Source of the DNA: Alicycliphilus sp. UBA6560
GTDB taxonomy: Bacteria > Pseudomonadota > Gammaproteobacteria > Burkholderiales > Burkholderiaceae_C
Assembly: GCA_002434305.1 (NCBI GenBank)
Contig: DJJU01000006.1
Location: 558,001 to 622,000 of the forward strand
Length of the DNA stretch: 64,000 nucleotides
Direction: 5' to 3'
The notes under the pieces were generated by a model. The model made no database searches. It saw only the letters and a program-made list of their open reading frames with translations, and was not told where the DNA came from. Position numbers and translations under genes: made by a program. This document shows, in pieces, positions 17,129 through 25,660 of this stretch. Positions within the stretch are counted from its first letter, which is position 1. Each line of letters opens with the position of its first letter.

Positions 17129-18637
17129 ATGCGCCATGTTTTCTTCTTGCGCCCGGGCGTATGGCTGATGCGCCGCCTGGCCTTCGGTGCCAAGGTGGGA
17201 TTGCTGGGTGTCGTCGCCGCGCTGGCGATGCTGGCGCTGGCCGCGCTGCCCGGCCTGGCGCCCGGCTGGCTGTGGCCGGCCTGTCTGGCTCTGGTGCTGC
17301 TGGTAGCGTATCTGGCCATGGCGCTGGCGGCCAGCGTGGCGCCCGGCCTGGCTCGGCTGGATGAGGTCATGCAGCGCGCCGCCCAAGGCGACCTGTGCGC
17401 CCGCGCCGGCCTGACCGGCGGCGACGAGCTGGGCCGGCTCGGATCGCAGCTGGACCGCATGGTGCTGACCCTCTCGGCCATGGTGGCGGACGTGCGCAGC
17501 AACGCGGCGCTGGTGGCCCACGCCGGCCAAAGCCTGGCGCACGACAACGGCGAGCTGTCCGAGCGCACCGAGCAGCAGGCCGCCAACCTGGAGCAGACCG
17601 CCGCCAGCGTGGAGCAGCTGTCCAGCGCCGTGAACAACAACGCCCAGGCGGCTGGCCTGGCCGACCGGCAGGCGGCACAGGTCAGCCAGGCGGCGGAGAC
17701 CGGCACGCAGTCCATGGCCCGGGCGGTGCAGGCCGTGCAGGCCATCCAGGGCGACGCGCGCCGCATGGGCGAGATCATCGGCGTGATCGACGCGATCGCC
17801 TTCCAGACCAACATCCTGGCGCTGAATGCGGCCGTCGAGGCAGCGCGCGCAGGGGAGCAGGGCCGCGGCTTTGCGGTGGTGGCCGGCGAGGTGCGCACCC
17901 TGGCCGGCCGCTCGGCCGAAGCAGCGCGCGAGATCCGCCAGCTCATCCAGGCTTCGGTGCAGCAGGTGGAGGCCAGCGCCGGGCTGATCCGCTCGGCTGG
18001 CGAGGACATCGCCACCATGACCGCGGGCATACGCGCCGTGGCCGCCAGCGTCAGCGAAATCTCGCATTCGGTGGCAGAACAGGGCTCGGGTCTGCGCGAG
18101 GTCAGCACCGCCGTCCAGCAACTGGACCAGATCACCCAGCGCAACGCCCACATGGTGGGCGAGAGCCTGCGCCAGGCCCAGGCGCTGGAAAGCCGTGCCG
18201 GCACCCTGTCGCGGGCAGTGCTGGCCTTTCGCCTGCAACAGGGCACGGCCGAGGAGGCGATGGCCCTGGTGCAGCGCGCCGCGCAGCTGCACCGCGGCGG
18301 CGGGCACGGGGACTTTCTGGCCACCCTCACCGACCCGGCCCAGCCCTTCCACGACCGCGACATGTACGTCTTCGCGCTGGATGCAGCAGGCACCTATCGC
18401 GCCTTCGGCGGCAATCCGGCGAAGGTGGGTACGCGCGTGCAGGGCATTCCCGGCGTGGACGGCGACGCGCTGCTGCAGTCCATCGTCGCGCAGGCAGAGC
18501 GCTCGCCCGGCTGGGTGGAGTACGGCATCACCCACCCGGTCACGGGAAAGGTGCAGACCAAGATGTCTTTCGTGCAGCGGGTGGGCGACTGGTACCTTGG
18601 CTGCGGCGTCTACAAGAGCCTGGCCGCCACCAGCTGA
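17129..18637 (+). CDS. Methyl-accepting chemotaxis protein with C-terminal Cache domain
   Basis: This 502-residue receptor has two adjacent N-terminal membrane segments (about 24-44 and 47-68) with almost no periplasmic part. A HAMP-like piece and the MCP signalling hairpin follow (tip IDAIAFQTNILALNAAVEAA). After the coiled coil come about 100 residues resembling a single Cache sensor (FHDRDMYVFALDAAGTYRAF ... GDWYLGCGVYK). The sensor is therefore on the cytoplasmic side after the signalling domain, the reverse of ordinary chemoreceptors. A GGGAG ribosome binding site lies 13 bp before the ATG. Its input is probably an intracellular metabolite; that is inference. Confidence 0.88.
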   Translation: MRHVFFLRPGVWLMRRLAFGAKVGLLGVVAALAMLALAALPGLAPGWLWPACLALVLLVAYLAMALAASVAPGLARLDEVMQRAAQGDLCARAGLTGGDELGRLGSQLDRMVLTLSAMVADVRSNAALVAHAGQSLAHDNGELSERTEQQAANLEQTAASVEQLSSAVNNNAQAAGLADRQAAQVSQAAETGTQSMARAVQAVQAIQGDARRMGEIIGVIDAIAFQTNILALNAAVEAARAGEQGRGFAVVAGEVRTLAGRSAEAAREIRQLIQASVQQVEASAGLIRSAGEDIATMTAGIRAVAASVSEISHSVAEQGSGLREVSTAVQQLDQITQRNAHMVGESLRQAQALESRAGTLSRAVLAFRLQQGTAEEAMALVQRAAQLHRGGGHGDFLATLTDPAQPFHDRDMYVFALDAAGTYRAFGGNPAKVGTRVQGIPGVDGDALLQSIVAQAERSPGWVEYGITHPVTGKVQTKMSFVQRVGDWYLGCGVYKSLAATS

Positions 18638-18644
18638 CGGGCGG

Positions 18645-19271
18645 TCAGCCGGCGCGCCGCGCGCGCGCCCGGGCCAGCGCCGCGGCAATGGCGGCGCTGC
18701 GCTCCACACCAGGGGATGTCTCGGCCGCTTCGGCAGGTAGGGAGATTTTCTCGGCCTCGAGCCGATCGCACCGCACTTGGTAACGCGCACGGGCATGACT
18801 GGCTTGCTGCGGCGACCAGGCGGCCCAGCCGGTGGCGCCGGCGCTCGCCTCCTGCATCTGGATGCAGTCCACCGGGCAGACGGGCAGGCACAGCTCGCAG
18901 CCCGTGCAGTGCGCGGCGATCACGGTGTGCATGCGCTTGGACAGGCCAAGGATGGCATCCGTCGGGCAGGCCTTGATGCACAGCGTGCAGCCTATGCACC
19001 AGTCCTCGTCGATCACGGCCAGCGCGCGCGGCAATTCCTGCCCGCATTCCTCGTCCAGGGGCAGCACCGGCCGGCCGGTCAGAGCCGCCAGGCGCGCCAC
19101 GCCTTCGGCGCCGCCGGGCGGGCAGCGGTTGATAGCCGCGTCACCTGTGGCTACGGCCTGGGCATAGGCGGCGCAGTCGGGGTAGCCGCAGCGGGTGCAT
19201 TGGGTCTGCGGCAGGGCGGCGTCGATCAGCGCCGCCAGCGGCGCCACGCGCCCCGGTTGCGAGGCGGGCAT
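18645..19271 (-). CDS. RnfB-like iron-sulfur protein without membrane anchor
   Basis: This 208-residue protein has the RnfB 4Fe-4S domain (QTQCTRCGYPDCAAYA ... NRCPPGG) followed by two ferredoxin-type clusters (C-I-G-C-T-L-C-IKACP and C-T-G-C-E-L-C-LPVCP). E. coli RsxB begins with a membrane helix; here the protein starts directly at the soluble domain. No other rnf genes are adjacent. It may be an independent electron carrier; orphan copies occur in other betaproteobacteria. The C-terminal 60 residues are Ala/Arg-rich and not conserved. It is convergent with the MCP gene (7-bp gap). Confidence 0.82.
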   Translation of the reverse strand: MPASQPGRVAPLAALIDAALPQTQCTRCGYPDCAAYAQAVATGDAAINRCPPGGAEGVARLAALTGRPVLPLDEECGQELPRALAVIDEDWCIGCTLCIKACPTDAILGLSKRMHTVIAAHCTGCELCLPVCPVDCIQMQEASAGATGWAAWSPQQASHARARYQVRCDRLEAEKISLPAEAAETSPGVERSAAIAAALARARARRAG

Positions 19272-19288
19272 AACTAACGCCTGTCCTG

Positions 19289-20608
19289 TCAGGCAGCGCG
19301 CGTGCCGCGCATCTGCCGTGAGGCGGAGCGGGGCGCGGCGGCAGGGGCGTTGTGCCCCAGGATGAAATCCCGCACGCGCGGATAGACGATCTCGCGCCAG
19401 CGCCGGCCGCTGAAGATGCCGTAGTGCCCGGCGCCCTTGACCTCCAGGTGCTCGCGGCTGTCCGTGGTGATGCCGGTGCACAGGTCGTGCGCGGCCTCGG
19501 TCTGGCCGCTGCCGGAGATGTCGTCCAGCTCGCCCTCGACGGTCAGCAGGGCGGTGCCGCGGATGTCCTGCGGCCGCACGCGCTCCAGCTCGCCGCTCTC
19601 CGATCGCACGTCCCAGGTGCCCTTGACCAGGTCGAAATCCTGGAACACGGTGCGGATGGTCTCCAGGTAGTAGTGCGCATCCATGTCCAGCACGGCGTTG
19701 TATTCGTCGTAGAACTTGCGGTGCGCCTCGGCGCTGGCGTCGTCGCCCTTGACCAGGTTCTTGAAATAGTCGTAGTGGCTGGTGGCGTGGCGGTCCGGGT
19801 TCATGGCCACGAAGCCGGTGTGCTGCAAGAAGCCCGGGTACACGCGCCGGCCGGCGCCGGGGAAGTTGTCCGGCACGCGGTAGATGACGTTGTTCTCGAA
19901 CCACTCGTAGCTGCGCTGCGTGGCCAAGTTGTTCACGGCCGTGGGTGCACGGCGCGCGTCGATGGGCCCGCCCATCATGGTCATGGACAGCGGCGTGGTC
20001 TCGCCCCGGCTGGCCATCAGCGAGATGGCCGCCAGCACCGGCACCGTGGGCTGGCAGACGCTCATCACGTGGCAGTTGCCGTAGCGCGCCTGCAGGTGGC
20101 GGATGAACTCCTGCACGTAGTTGACGTAGTCGTCCAGATGGAAGTCACCCTCGGCCAGCGGCACCATGCGGGCATTCTTCCAGTCGGTGATGTAGACCTT
20201 GTGGCCGCCGAGCAAGGTGCGCACTGTCTCGCGCAGCAGCGTGGCGTAATGGCCAGACAGCGGCGCCACGACCAGCACCACGGGCTGGCCCTTGAGGGTG
20301 GCCAGCGTGCCGGAGTCGTCGGAGAAGCGTTTGAAGCGGCGCAGCTCGCAAAACGGCTTGTCCAACTCCACGCGCTCGTGAATGGCGACTTCCACACCGT
20401 CCACGGGCACCGTGCGGATGCCGAACTCGGGCTTTTCGTAGTCCTTGCCCAGGCGGTACAGCAACTCATAGCCGGCGGACATGCGTTGCGCCAGCTGCGT
20501 CTGGCCGAAAGGATTGACGGGGTTGCTGTAGAACTTGGCGGTGGCCTGTGCCAGGTCGGCGAAGGGCTCCATCAAGCTGCGTTGGGTTTCGTAGAGGGTG
20601 TACAGCAT
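19289..20608 (-). CDS. phaZ: Intracellular polyhydroxybutyrate depolymerase PhaZ
   Basis: This 439-residue enzyme degrades native PHB granules. It follows the Ralstonia PhaZ1 pattern: start MLYTLYETQRSLMEPF, no signal peptide, and a Cys nucleophile in the lipase-like box (HVMSVCQPTVPVLA) instead of Ser. Late Asp and His positions (GELDDISG, GAGHYGIFSGRRWRE) complete the triad. It is apart from phaCAB but serves the opposite half of the same carbon store. The promoter region is AT-rich and carries a TTGCA-type palindrome. Confidence 0.94.
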   Translation of the reverse strand: MLYTLYETQRSLMEPFADLAQATAKFYSNPVNPFGQTQLAQRMSAGYELLYRLGKDYEKPEFGIRTVPVDGVEVAIHERVELDKPFCELRRFKRFSDDSGTLATLKGQPVVLVVAPLSGHYATLLRETVRTLLGGHKVYITDWKNARMVPLAEGDFHLDDYVNYVQEFIRHLQARYGNCHVMSVCQPTVPVLAAISLMASRGETTPLSMTMMGGPIDARRAPTAVNNLATQRSYEWFENNVIYRVPDNFPGAGRRVYPGFLQHTGFVAMNPDRHATSHYDYFKNLVKGDDASAEAHRKFYDEYNAVLDMDAHYYLETIRTVFQDFDLVKGTWDVRSESGELERVRPQDIRGTALLTVEGELDDISGSGQTEAAHDLCTGITTDSREHLEVKGAGHYGIFSGRRWREIVYPRVRDFILGHNAPAAAPRSASRQMRGTRAA

Positions 20609-20626
20609 GGGGCGAGTAAGAATTTG

Positions 20627-20637
20627 TTGCAGTGCAA
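20627..20637. promoter_or_regulatory. TTGCAGTGCAA palindrome in the phaZ leader
   Basis: The 11-bp palindrome TTGCA-G-TGCAA sits 19 bp upstream of the phaZ ATG, next to an AT-rich TATATT that could be a -10 element. PhaR, the PHB-responsive repressor, is known to prefer TGCA-rich sites, so this is a candidate site. The link to PhaR is inference. Confidence 0.4.
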
Positions 20638-20738
20638 TATAACAATAAGCGACAGACCTTGCCGAGCGTGCTTCTACGCATCCATGTCACGTGTAGGACA
20701 GGGCGATGCCCGGCCTTCAGCCAGCCAATCCGCTATTG

Positions 20739-20789
20739 TTATAAGAGCTGCCAACGCATGTCTGGCGGGCCTTTGAGGCTATTTCACGC
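20739..20789 (-). repeat. Dispersed palindromic repeat, copy F
   Basis: A degenerate copy (TATAAGAGCTGCCAACGCATG, spacer, GGCGGGCCTTTGAGGCTATT) overlaps the TGA stop of the RelA/SpoT-type gene. Its right half still reads HALAALI in the family frame on the minus strand. Confidence 0.6.
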
Positions 20790-21815
20790 TGGATTCTGTA
20801 GCAGCCAGGCCTCGAAGGCTTCGCGGGCGCTGTTGCGCAGCGCCCGGTGGAACACCACCTTGTCCGCCAAGTACAGGCAATGGCGCATCACCGTGAAGGG
20901 ATTGAAACTGCCCTGCGGATGCGTGTCTTCGTAGAACTGCCGGTAGCGCTTGACGGTGCCCAGGGTTTCGCTCAGCAGGGCGTTGAAACGTGCCCGCGTC
21001 ATGCCCGGCGCCCAGCCGCGGATCTCCTCGACGAACAGGTCCACGCGGTCGGCATCGAACTTGTAGCCGGTGAAGAAATGCCGCGCGATGCGCAAAAAGG
21101 TGAAGGCATCCAGCTCGCTACCGGCGTGGCCGGCCTCGGGGCCGTCCAGCTCGGCGTCGGCCCGGCGCAGCTCGGCCTCGGTGGCGTCTCGGATCTGGCG
21201 GAACTCCCGGTCGGCCAGCTCGAACAGGGCGGACAGCACGTTGATGCGCCGCTTCAGCTCGGGCGGGATGGATTTCTTGTACTTGATCCGGTGGTCCAGC
21301 ACGCTCCAGGCGTCCTGGATGATGGTGCGAACCTGCAACTCGAAGGGCGCGCCGGCATGCCCGTCGCCCGGTCCTGCGCCAGCGCGCAGGCGCAGGTCCA
21401 GGTGCAGGCCCTTGTAGCCGAAGGACGATTCCGTCGCCTGTACCGCGCTGACCTTGTCGGTCACGTCGATGACCTCGAAGTGCGCCCGCGCAATGTCGGC
21501 TACGCGCGCCAGCTCGTCCTCGTACAGACATACCACGCGCACGCCGATCAGGTCGGTGATGCAATGCTGGATTTCGTAGGGCGCGCCCGACTCCTCCAGC
21601 GCCGCCCGGTACTTGCGGGCGAACTTGCGCAGGCACTCGTCGCGGTCCTTGACCCGGCCTTCCACCTTGGCCACCTCGACATCGCCGGCCTGCACCAGCA
21701 GCGCCTGCAGCCGCGCCACGTGCAGGGCGCAGGCCAGCTCCAGCGCCGTGCGCTCACGTTGGTACCAGGCGTGGAAGGCGGTTTCCTCGAGCGTCAATGG
21801 CGAAGTAGTGGACAT
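20784..21815 (-). CDS. RelA/SpoT-domain (p)ppGpp synthetase-like protein
   Basis: The 343-residue protein contains one RelA/SpoT nucleotidyltransferase domain. It shows GRVKDRDECLRKFARKY, ITDLIGVRVVCLYEDEL, SSFGYKGLHLDLRL and the ELQVRTIIQDAWSVLDH block with the synthetase Glu/Gln and Arg. It lacks the HD hydrolase, TGS and ACT domains of the long RelA/SpoT enzymes, and has a ~120-residue helical C-terminal extension. It would act as a small alarmone synthetase-like GTP pyrophosphokinase in the cytoplasm. Activity is inferred from retained motifs. It is divergent from the GGDEF-EAL gene across 81 bp. Confidence 0.82.
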   Translation of the reverse strand: MSTTSPLTLEETAFHAWYQRERTALELACALHVARLQALLVQAGDVEVAKVEGRVKDRDECLRKFARKYRAALEESGAPYEIQHCITDLIGVRVVCLYEDELARVADIARAHFEVIDVTDKVSAVQATESSFGYKGLHLDLRLRAGAGPGDGHAGAPFELQVRTIIQDAWSVLDHRIKYKKSIPPELKRRINVLSALFELADREFRQIRDATEAELRRADAELDGPEAGHAGSELDAFTFLRIARHFFTGYKFDADRVDLFVEEIRGWAPGMTRARFNALLSETLGTVKRYRQFYEDTHPQGSFNPFTVMRHCLYLADKVVFHRALRNSAREAFEAWLLQNPA

Positions 21816-21896
21816 GTGTGAATTGCGCAATGCGCGCCGATGGTAGTGCAGCCGCCCTTGCCGCTGGCCGCATGGTGTGCGACGCTCACGGCGTTC

Positions 21897-24560
21897 ATGC
21901 ATTTTCCCGCGCCAGACGATACGGCCGTCCCCCCTTCTGACAGCCGCGGCTATGTCGGCCTGGCCGCCGGCGTGCTGCTGACGGCGCTGCTCCTGGCCTT
22001 CGTGGGGTTGTTCTGGAGCGCCCAGGAGCAAGCCCGCACCGCCCGGCGCCAGCAGGTGTTCGATACCTCGGTGCTCCAGACCCTGGCCGCACTCAAGCAC
22101 CGTCTGGCCACGTTCGAAACCATGCTGCGGGGCCTGCGCGGCTACCACGACGGCTCCCAGAGCATCGGCGTGGCCGAGTTCGAAGCGTATTACGAGGGAC
22201 TGGCCCTGCCCGCCAACCTGCCCGGCCTGCAGATGCTGGCGCTGCTGGACGCCCCCGGCGCGGATGCCGAGCCCGCCGCGGCCACCCTGGTCCAGCCTGC
22301 CAGCGCCCGAGCCAATCTGGAGCGCGACTCCCTGGGCCGTGCCCCGGGCCGCGACGCGCTGCAACGCGCACGCGACAGCGGCCGGCTGGCGCTGTCCGGC
22401 CTGCTGCGGCCGGCCGGCGACTCGTCCCCGCTGATGATGGCCCTGGCGCTGTACACGCCAGGTGCAGAGCCGGCGGCGCCGGCGCAGCGGCGCAAGCGCC
22501 TGAAGGGCTGGGCAGTAGCCCAGCTCGACTTGGCCCAGGTGGTCTCCGAACTGCAGCCCGAGCTGCTGCAGGACGTCGCTTTGGCCATCCACGACGGCCC
22601 GGCCGTGGCCGGCAGCGCGCCGCTGTTCGCCTCGCATCCGGGCTATTCGCCTGCCAGTCTCAATGCGGCCCTGGAGGCCGTGGTTGCGCTCGACGTGGGC
22701 GGGCGGCGCTGGACGCTGGTGCTGTACCCGTTGCCGCCCTTCGAGCAGCGCTTCGAGGGCTCCGGCCACCACGCCATGGCACTGCTGGGCATGGCCTTCA
22801 GTGTGCTGGCAGGCTGGTTTCTGGCCGTGCAGATCAACGGGCGCCGCCGCGCCGTAGCGCTGGCGCACGCCATGACGCATGAACTGCGCCAGGCCCGCGA
22901 CGCACTGGAGGACACCCTGAACGCCGTGCCCGACCTGCTGCTGGAGGTGGACCAGGAGGGACGCATCCTGCACCTGCGCTCTTCCCGCACCGACCTGGCC
23001 GGCATGCCGCAGGCGCAGATCGGCCACACCCTGGCCGAGGTGCTGCCGGCGCGCTCCGCGTCGGAGTTCATGGCCGCGCTGCGGGAAGCGCGCGAACAGG
23101 GCTATTCCGAGGGCCGGCAGTACAGCGTGCCCCTGCCGGGCGGGCGGCGCTGGTTCGAGCTGTCGGTGGCGCGCAAGGGCCCGGCCGCCGGGCCGGACCA
23201 CTACATCGCGTTGGCACGCGACGTGACCCGCCGCCACGACGCCGAGGCCGCCATGCACAGCCTGGCGCACTACGACACGCTCACCGGCCTGCCCAACCGC
23301 CGCCTGCTGCTGGAGCGCATGCGGCACGCCCTGCAGGTCTGCCGCGATCAGGGCACGCACGGGGTGCTGCTGTACCTGGACCTGGACCATTTCAAGCAGA
23401 TCAACGACGCTCGCGGCCACGGCGTGGGCGACAGCCTGCTGCTGCAGACGGGCCAGCGCCTGCTGGGCCTGGCCAGCGGCCAGGACACGGTGGCGCGCCT
23501 GGGAGGCGACGAATTCGTCTGGCTGGTGCCCGGCCTGGCCGGCCTGCCGACGCAGGCGCGCGCCCAGGCCGAGAAGCTGGCAGGGCGCCTGAGCCAGGCC
23601 GTGGCCCAACCCTACGAGGTCGAGGGCCTGCGCTACAGCGCCAGCGCCAGCGTGGGCGCGGCCCTGTTCCCGCAGCCCGGCCAGGGCGTGGTCGACCTGC
23701 TGCGCGAGGCCGACACGGCCATGTACCGGGCCAAGGAACAGGGCCGGGCCCAGGTGTGCTTCTTCGAGCCCGGCATGCACGACCAGGCCCAGGAGCGCCT
23801 GGCGCTGGCGCAGGACCTGCAAAGCGCCGTGGCCGACGGCGCCCTGCAGGTCTACGCCCAGCCGCAGGTGAATGGGGCCGGGCGGCTGACCGGCGCCGAG
23901 CTGCTGCTGCGCTGGCACGACCCGCGCCGCGGCGCCGTGCCGCCCGAGCGCTTCATCGCCGCGGCCGAGGAGAGCGGGCTGATCTCCCGCATGGGCTCGG
24001 ACGTGCTGCGCCAGGCCTGCGACACGCTGGCACTGCTGGCGCGCCGGGGGCGGCGGCTGGCCATCTCGGTCAACGTCAGTCCGCGGCAGTTCCGCCAGCC
24101 GGACTTCGTGCAGCAGGTGCGCGCTGCCCTGCAGGGCAGCGGCGCACCGGCGCAGCAGCTCACCCTGGAGGTCACCGAAGGCCTGCTGCTGGAGAACTGG
24201 CAGGCCACGGCCGAGCGCATGCACGAGCTGGTGGCGCTGGGCGTGCGCCTGTCCATCGACGACTTCGGCACCGGCTACTCCAGCCTGGCCTATCTGAAGA
24301 AGCTGCCGTTGTACGAGCTGAAGATCGACCGCAGCTTCGTGCAGGACGTGCCGCAGGACGACAACGACGCGGCCATCGTGCGCGCCATCGTCGCCGTGGC
24401 GCACCACCTGCGCCTGCAGGTGGTGGCCGAAGGGGTGGAAACGCAGGCCCAGGCCGACTTCCTGCGCCAGCACGGCTGCGATGCGCTGCAGGGCTACCTG
24501 TATGGGCGGCCCATGCCGCTGGCGCAGTGGCTGCAGGGCCTGGAAGACCGCGCGGACTGA
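21897..24560 (+). CDS. CHASE-PAS-GGDEF-EAL cyclic-di-GMP enzyme
   Basis: This 887-residue inner-membrane protein has an N-terminal helix (about 20-43), a periplasmic CHASE sensor (LRGLRGYHDGSQSI ... LPGLQML), a second helix (about 282-302), a PAS domain, an intact GGDEF site (RLGGDEFVW) and an EAL domain. The EAL signature is ELL, but the metal- and substrate-binding residues are kept: NVSPRQF, LEVTEG, SIDDFGTGYSSL, LKIDRSFV and AEGVET. It lacks the RxxD inhibitory site (SGQD instead). It could both make and break c-di-GMP. An in-frame ATG at 21840 gives 19 more residues; neither start has a good ribosome binding site. Confidence 0.9.
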   Translation: MHFPAPDDTAVPPSDSRGYVGLAAGVLLTALLLAFVGLFWSAQEQARTARRQQVFDTSVLQTLAALKHRLATFETMLRGLRGYHDGSQSIGVAEFEAYYEGLALPANLPGLQMLALLDAPGADAEPAAATLVQPASARANLERDSLGRAPGRDALQRARDSGRLALSGLLRPAGDSSPLMMALALYTPGAEPAAPAQRRKRLKGWAVAQLDLAQVVSELQPELLQDVALAIHDGPAVAGSAPLFASHPGYSPASLNAALEAVVALDVGGRRWTLVLYPLPPFEQRFEGSGHHAMALLGMAFSVLAGWFLAVQINGRRRAVALAHAMTHELRQARDALEDTLNAVPDLLLEVDQEGRILHLRSSRTDLAGMPQAQIGHTLAEVLPARSASEFMAALREAREQGYSEGRQYSVPLPGGRRWFELSVARKGPAAGPDHYIALARDVTRRHDAEAAMHSLAHYDTLTGLPNRRLLLERMRHALQVCRDQGTHGVLLYLDLDHFKQINDARGHGVGDSLLLQTGQRLLGLASGQDTVARLGGDEFVWLVPGLAGLPTQARAQAEKLAGRLSQAVAQPYEVEGLRYSASASVGAALFPQPGQGVVDLLREADTAMYRAKEQGRAQVCFFEPGMHDQAQERLALAQDLQSAVADGALQVYAQPQVNGAGRLTGAELLLRWHDPRRGAVPPERFIAAAEESGLISRMGSDVLRQACDTLALLARRGRRLAISVNVSPRQFRQPDFVQQVRAALQGSGAPAQQLTLEVTEGLLLENWQATAERMHELVALGVRLSIDDFGTGYSSLAYLKKLPLYELKIDRSFVQDVPQDDNDAAIVRAIVAVAHHLRLQVVAEGVETQAQADFLRQHGCDALQGYLYGRPMPLAQWLQGLEDRAD

Positions 24561-24566
24561 GCCCGG

Positions 24567-25535
24567 TCAGCCGGCGGCGACGGCCGCGCCGGGCTTGGTG
24601 CGCGCCAGCTGCATGACCTGGCGCGCCGGCAGGGCCTTCAGGCGGTGCTCGCTCCACACCTGGCGCCAGCGGCGCGCCCCGGGCAGGCCGGCGCGCAGGC
24701 CCAGCATGTGGCGCGCGATCGCGTACCAGTGCGTGCCATGCTGCGCGGCCTCGCGCTCCATGTAGGCCACCATGTCTTCCTCGACCTGCTCGCGCGTCAG
24801 GGCGCTGGCGGGCTGGCCGAAGAACTGCTCGTCCCAGCGCGCCAGCCACCAGGGGTTGTGGTAGGCCTCGCGCCCGACCATCACGCCGTCGACCTGCGCC
24901 AGCTGCTCGTGCACCGCCTCGTCGCTGGCGAAGCCGCCGTTGACGGCGATGGTCAGCTGGGGAAAGTCGCGCTTGAGCTGCGCCACCACCTCATAGCGCA
25001 GCGGCGGGATCTCGCGGTTTTCCTTCGGGCTCAGGCCCTTGAGCCAGGCGTTGCGGGCGTGGGCGATGAATACGCTGCAGCCGGCCTCGGCCACCGTGCC
25101 CACGAAGTCGCGCACGAAGCCGTAGTCCTCCACCCGGTCGATGCCGATGCGGTGCTTGACGGTGACGGGGATCTGCACCGCATCGCGCATGGCCTTGACG
25201 CAGTCGGCCACCAGCTGCGGCTCGTTCATCAGGCAGGCGCCGAAGGCGCCGCGCTGCACGCGCTCGCTGGGGCAACCGCAGTTCAGGTTGACCTCGTCAT
25301 AGCCCCAGTCCTGCGCCAGGCGCGCGCACTGCGCCAAGTCCTGCGGCTCGCTGCCGCCCAGCTGCAGCGCCACGGGATGCTCGGCGGCGTCAAAGCGCAG
25401 GTGCCGCGCCACGTCGCCGTGGATCAGCGCGCCGGTGGTCACCATCTCGGTGTAGAGCAGGGCGTGGCGGCTCAGCAGCCGGTGCAGGTAGCGGCAGTGG
25501 CGGTCCGTCCAGTCCATCATGGGCGCGACGGACAT
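24567..25535 (-). CDS. dusA: tRNA-dihydrouridine synthase A (DusA)
   Basis: This 322-residue FMN enzyme reduces uridines 20/20a of tRNA. It begins SVAPMMDWTDRHCRYL like E. coli DusA and has the catalytic cysteine in NLNCGCPSERVQRGAFGACLM. KHRIGID and VNGGF for FMN and tRNA contacts and GREAYHNPW follow. The ATG at 25535 sits tight on the domain start. The open frame continues upstream into a repeat copy, and an in-frame GTG at 25577 would restore a normal short leader, so the true start may be there. Confidence 0.92.
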   Translation of the reverse strand: MSVAPMMDWTDRHCRYLHRLLSRHALLYTEMVTTGALIHGDVARHLRFDAAEHPVALQLGGSEPQDLAQCARLAQDWGYDEVNLNCGCPSERVQRGAFGACLMNEPQLVADCVKAMRDAVQIPVTVKHRIGIDRVEDYGFVRDFVGTVAEAGCSVFIAHARNAWLKGLSPKENREIPPLRYEVVAQLKRDFPQLTIAVNGGFASDEAVHEQLAQVDGVMVGREAYHNPWWLARWDEQFFGQPASALTREQVEEDMVAYMEREAAQHGTHWYAIARHMLGLRAGLPGARRWRQVWSEHRLKALPARQVMQLARTKPGAAVAAG

Positions 25536-25597
25536 GCGCCAGAACGCCGGGGCAGGGGAGGAAGAGGCGGCTTGCACGGTGGGCGTGGAATATGGGT

Positions 25598-25651
25598 GTT
25601 TTTGGCCTCCAGCGCTTATTTGTAAAGCGCTGGCAGCTATCAAATCAGGAG
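25598..25651 (+). repeat. Dispersed palindromic repeat, copy G
   Basis: A near-complete copy: GTTTTTGGCCTCCAGCGCTT, spacer, AAAGCGCTGGCAGCTATCAA and ATCAGGAG. It lies between the acyl-CoA ligase stop and dusA, and is open in the family frame (FWPPAL-IC-KALAAIK). Confidence 0.9.
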
Positions 25652-25660
25652 TAAGCGCGC

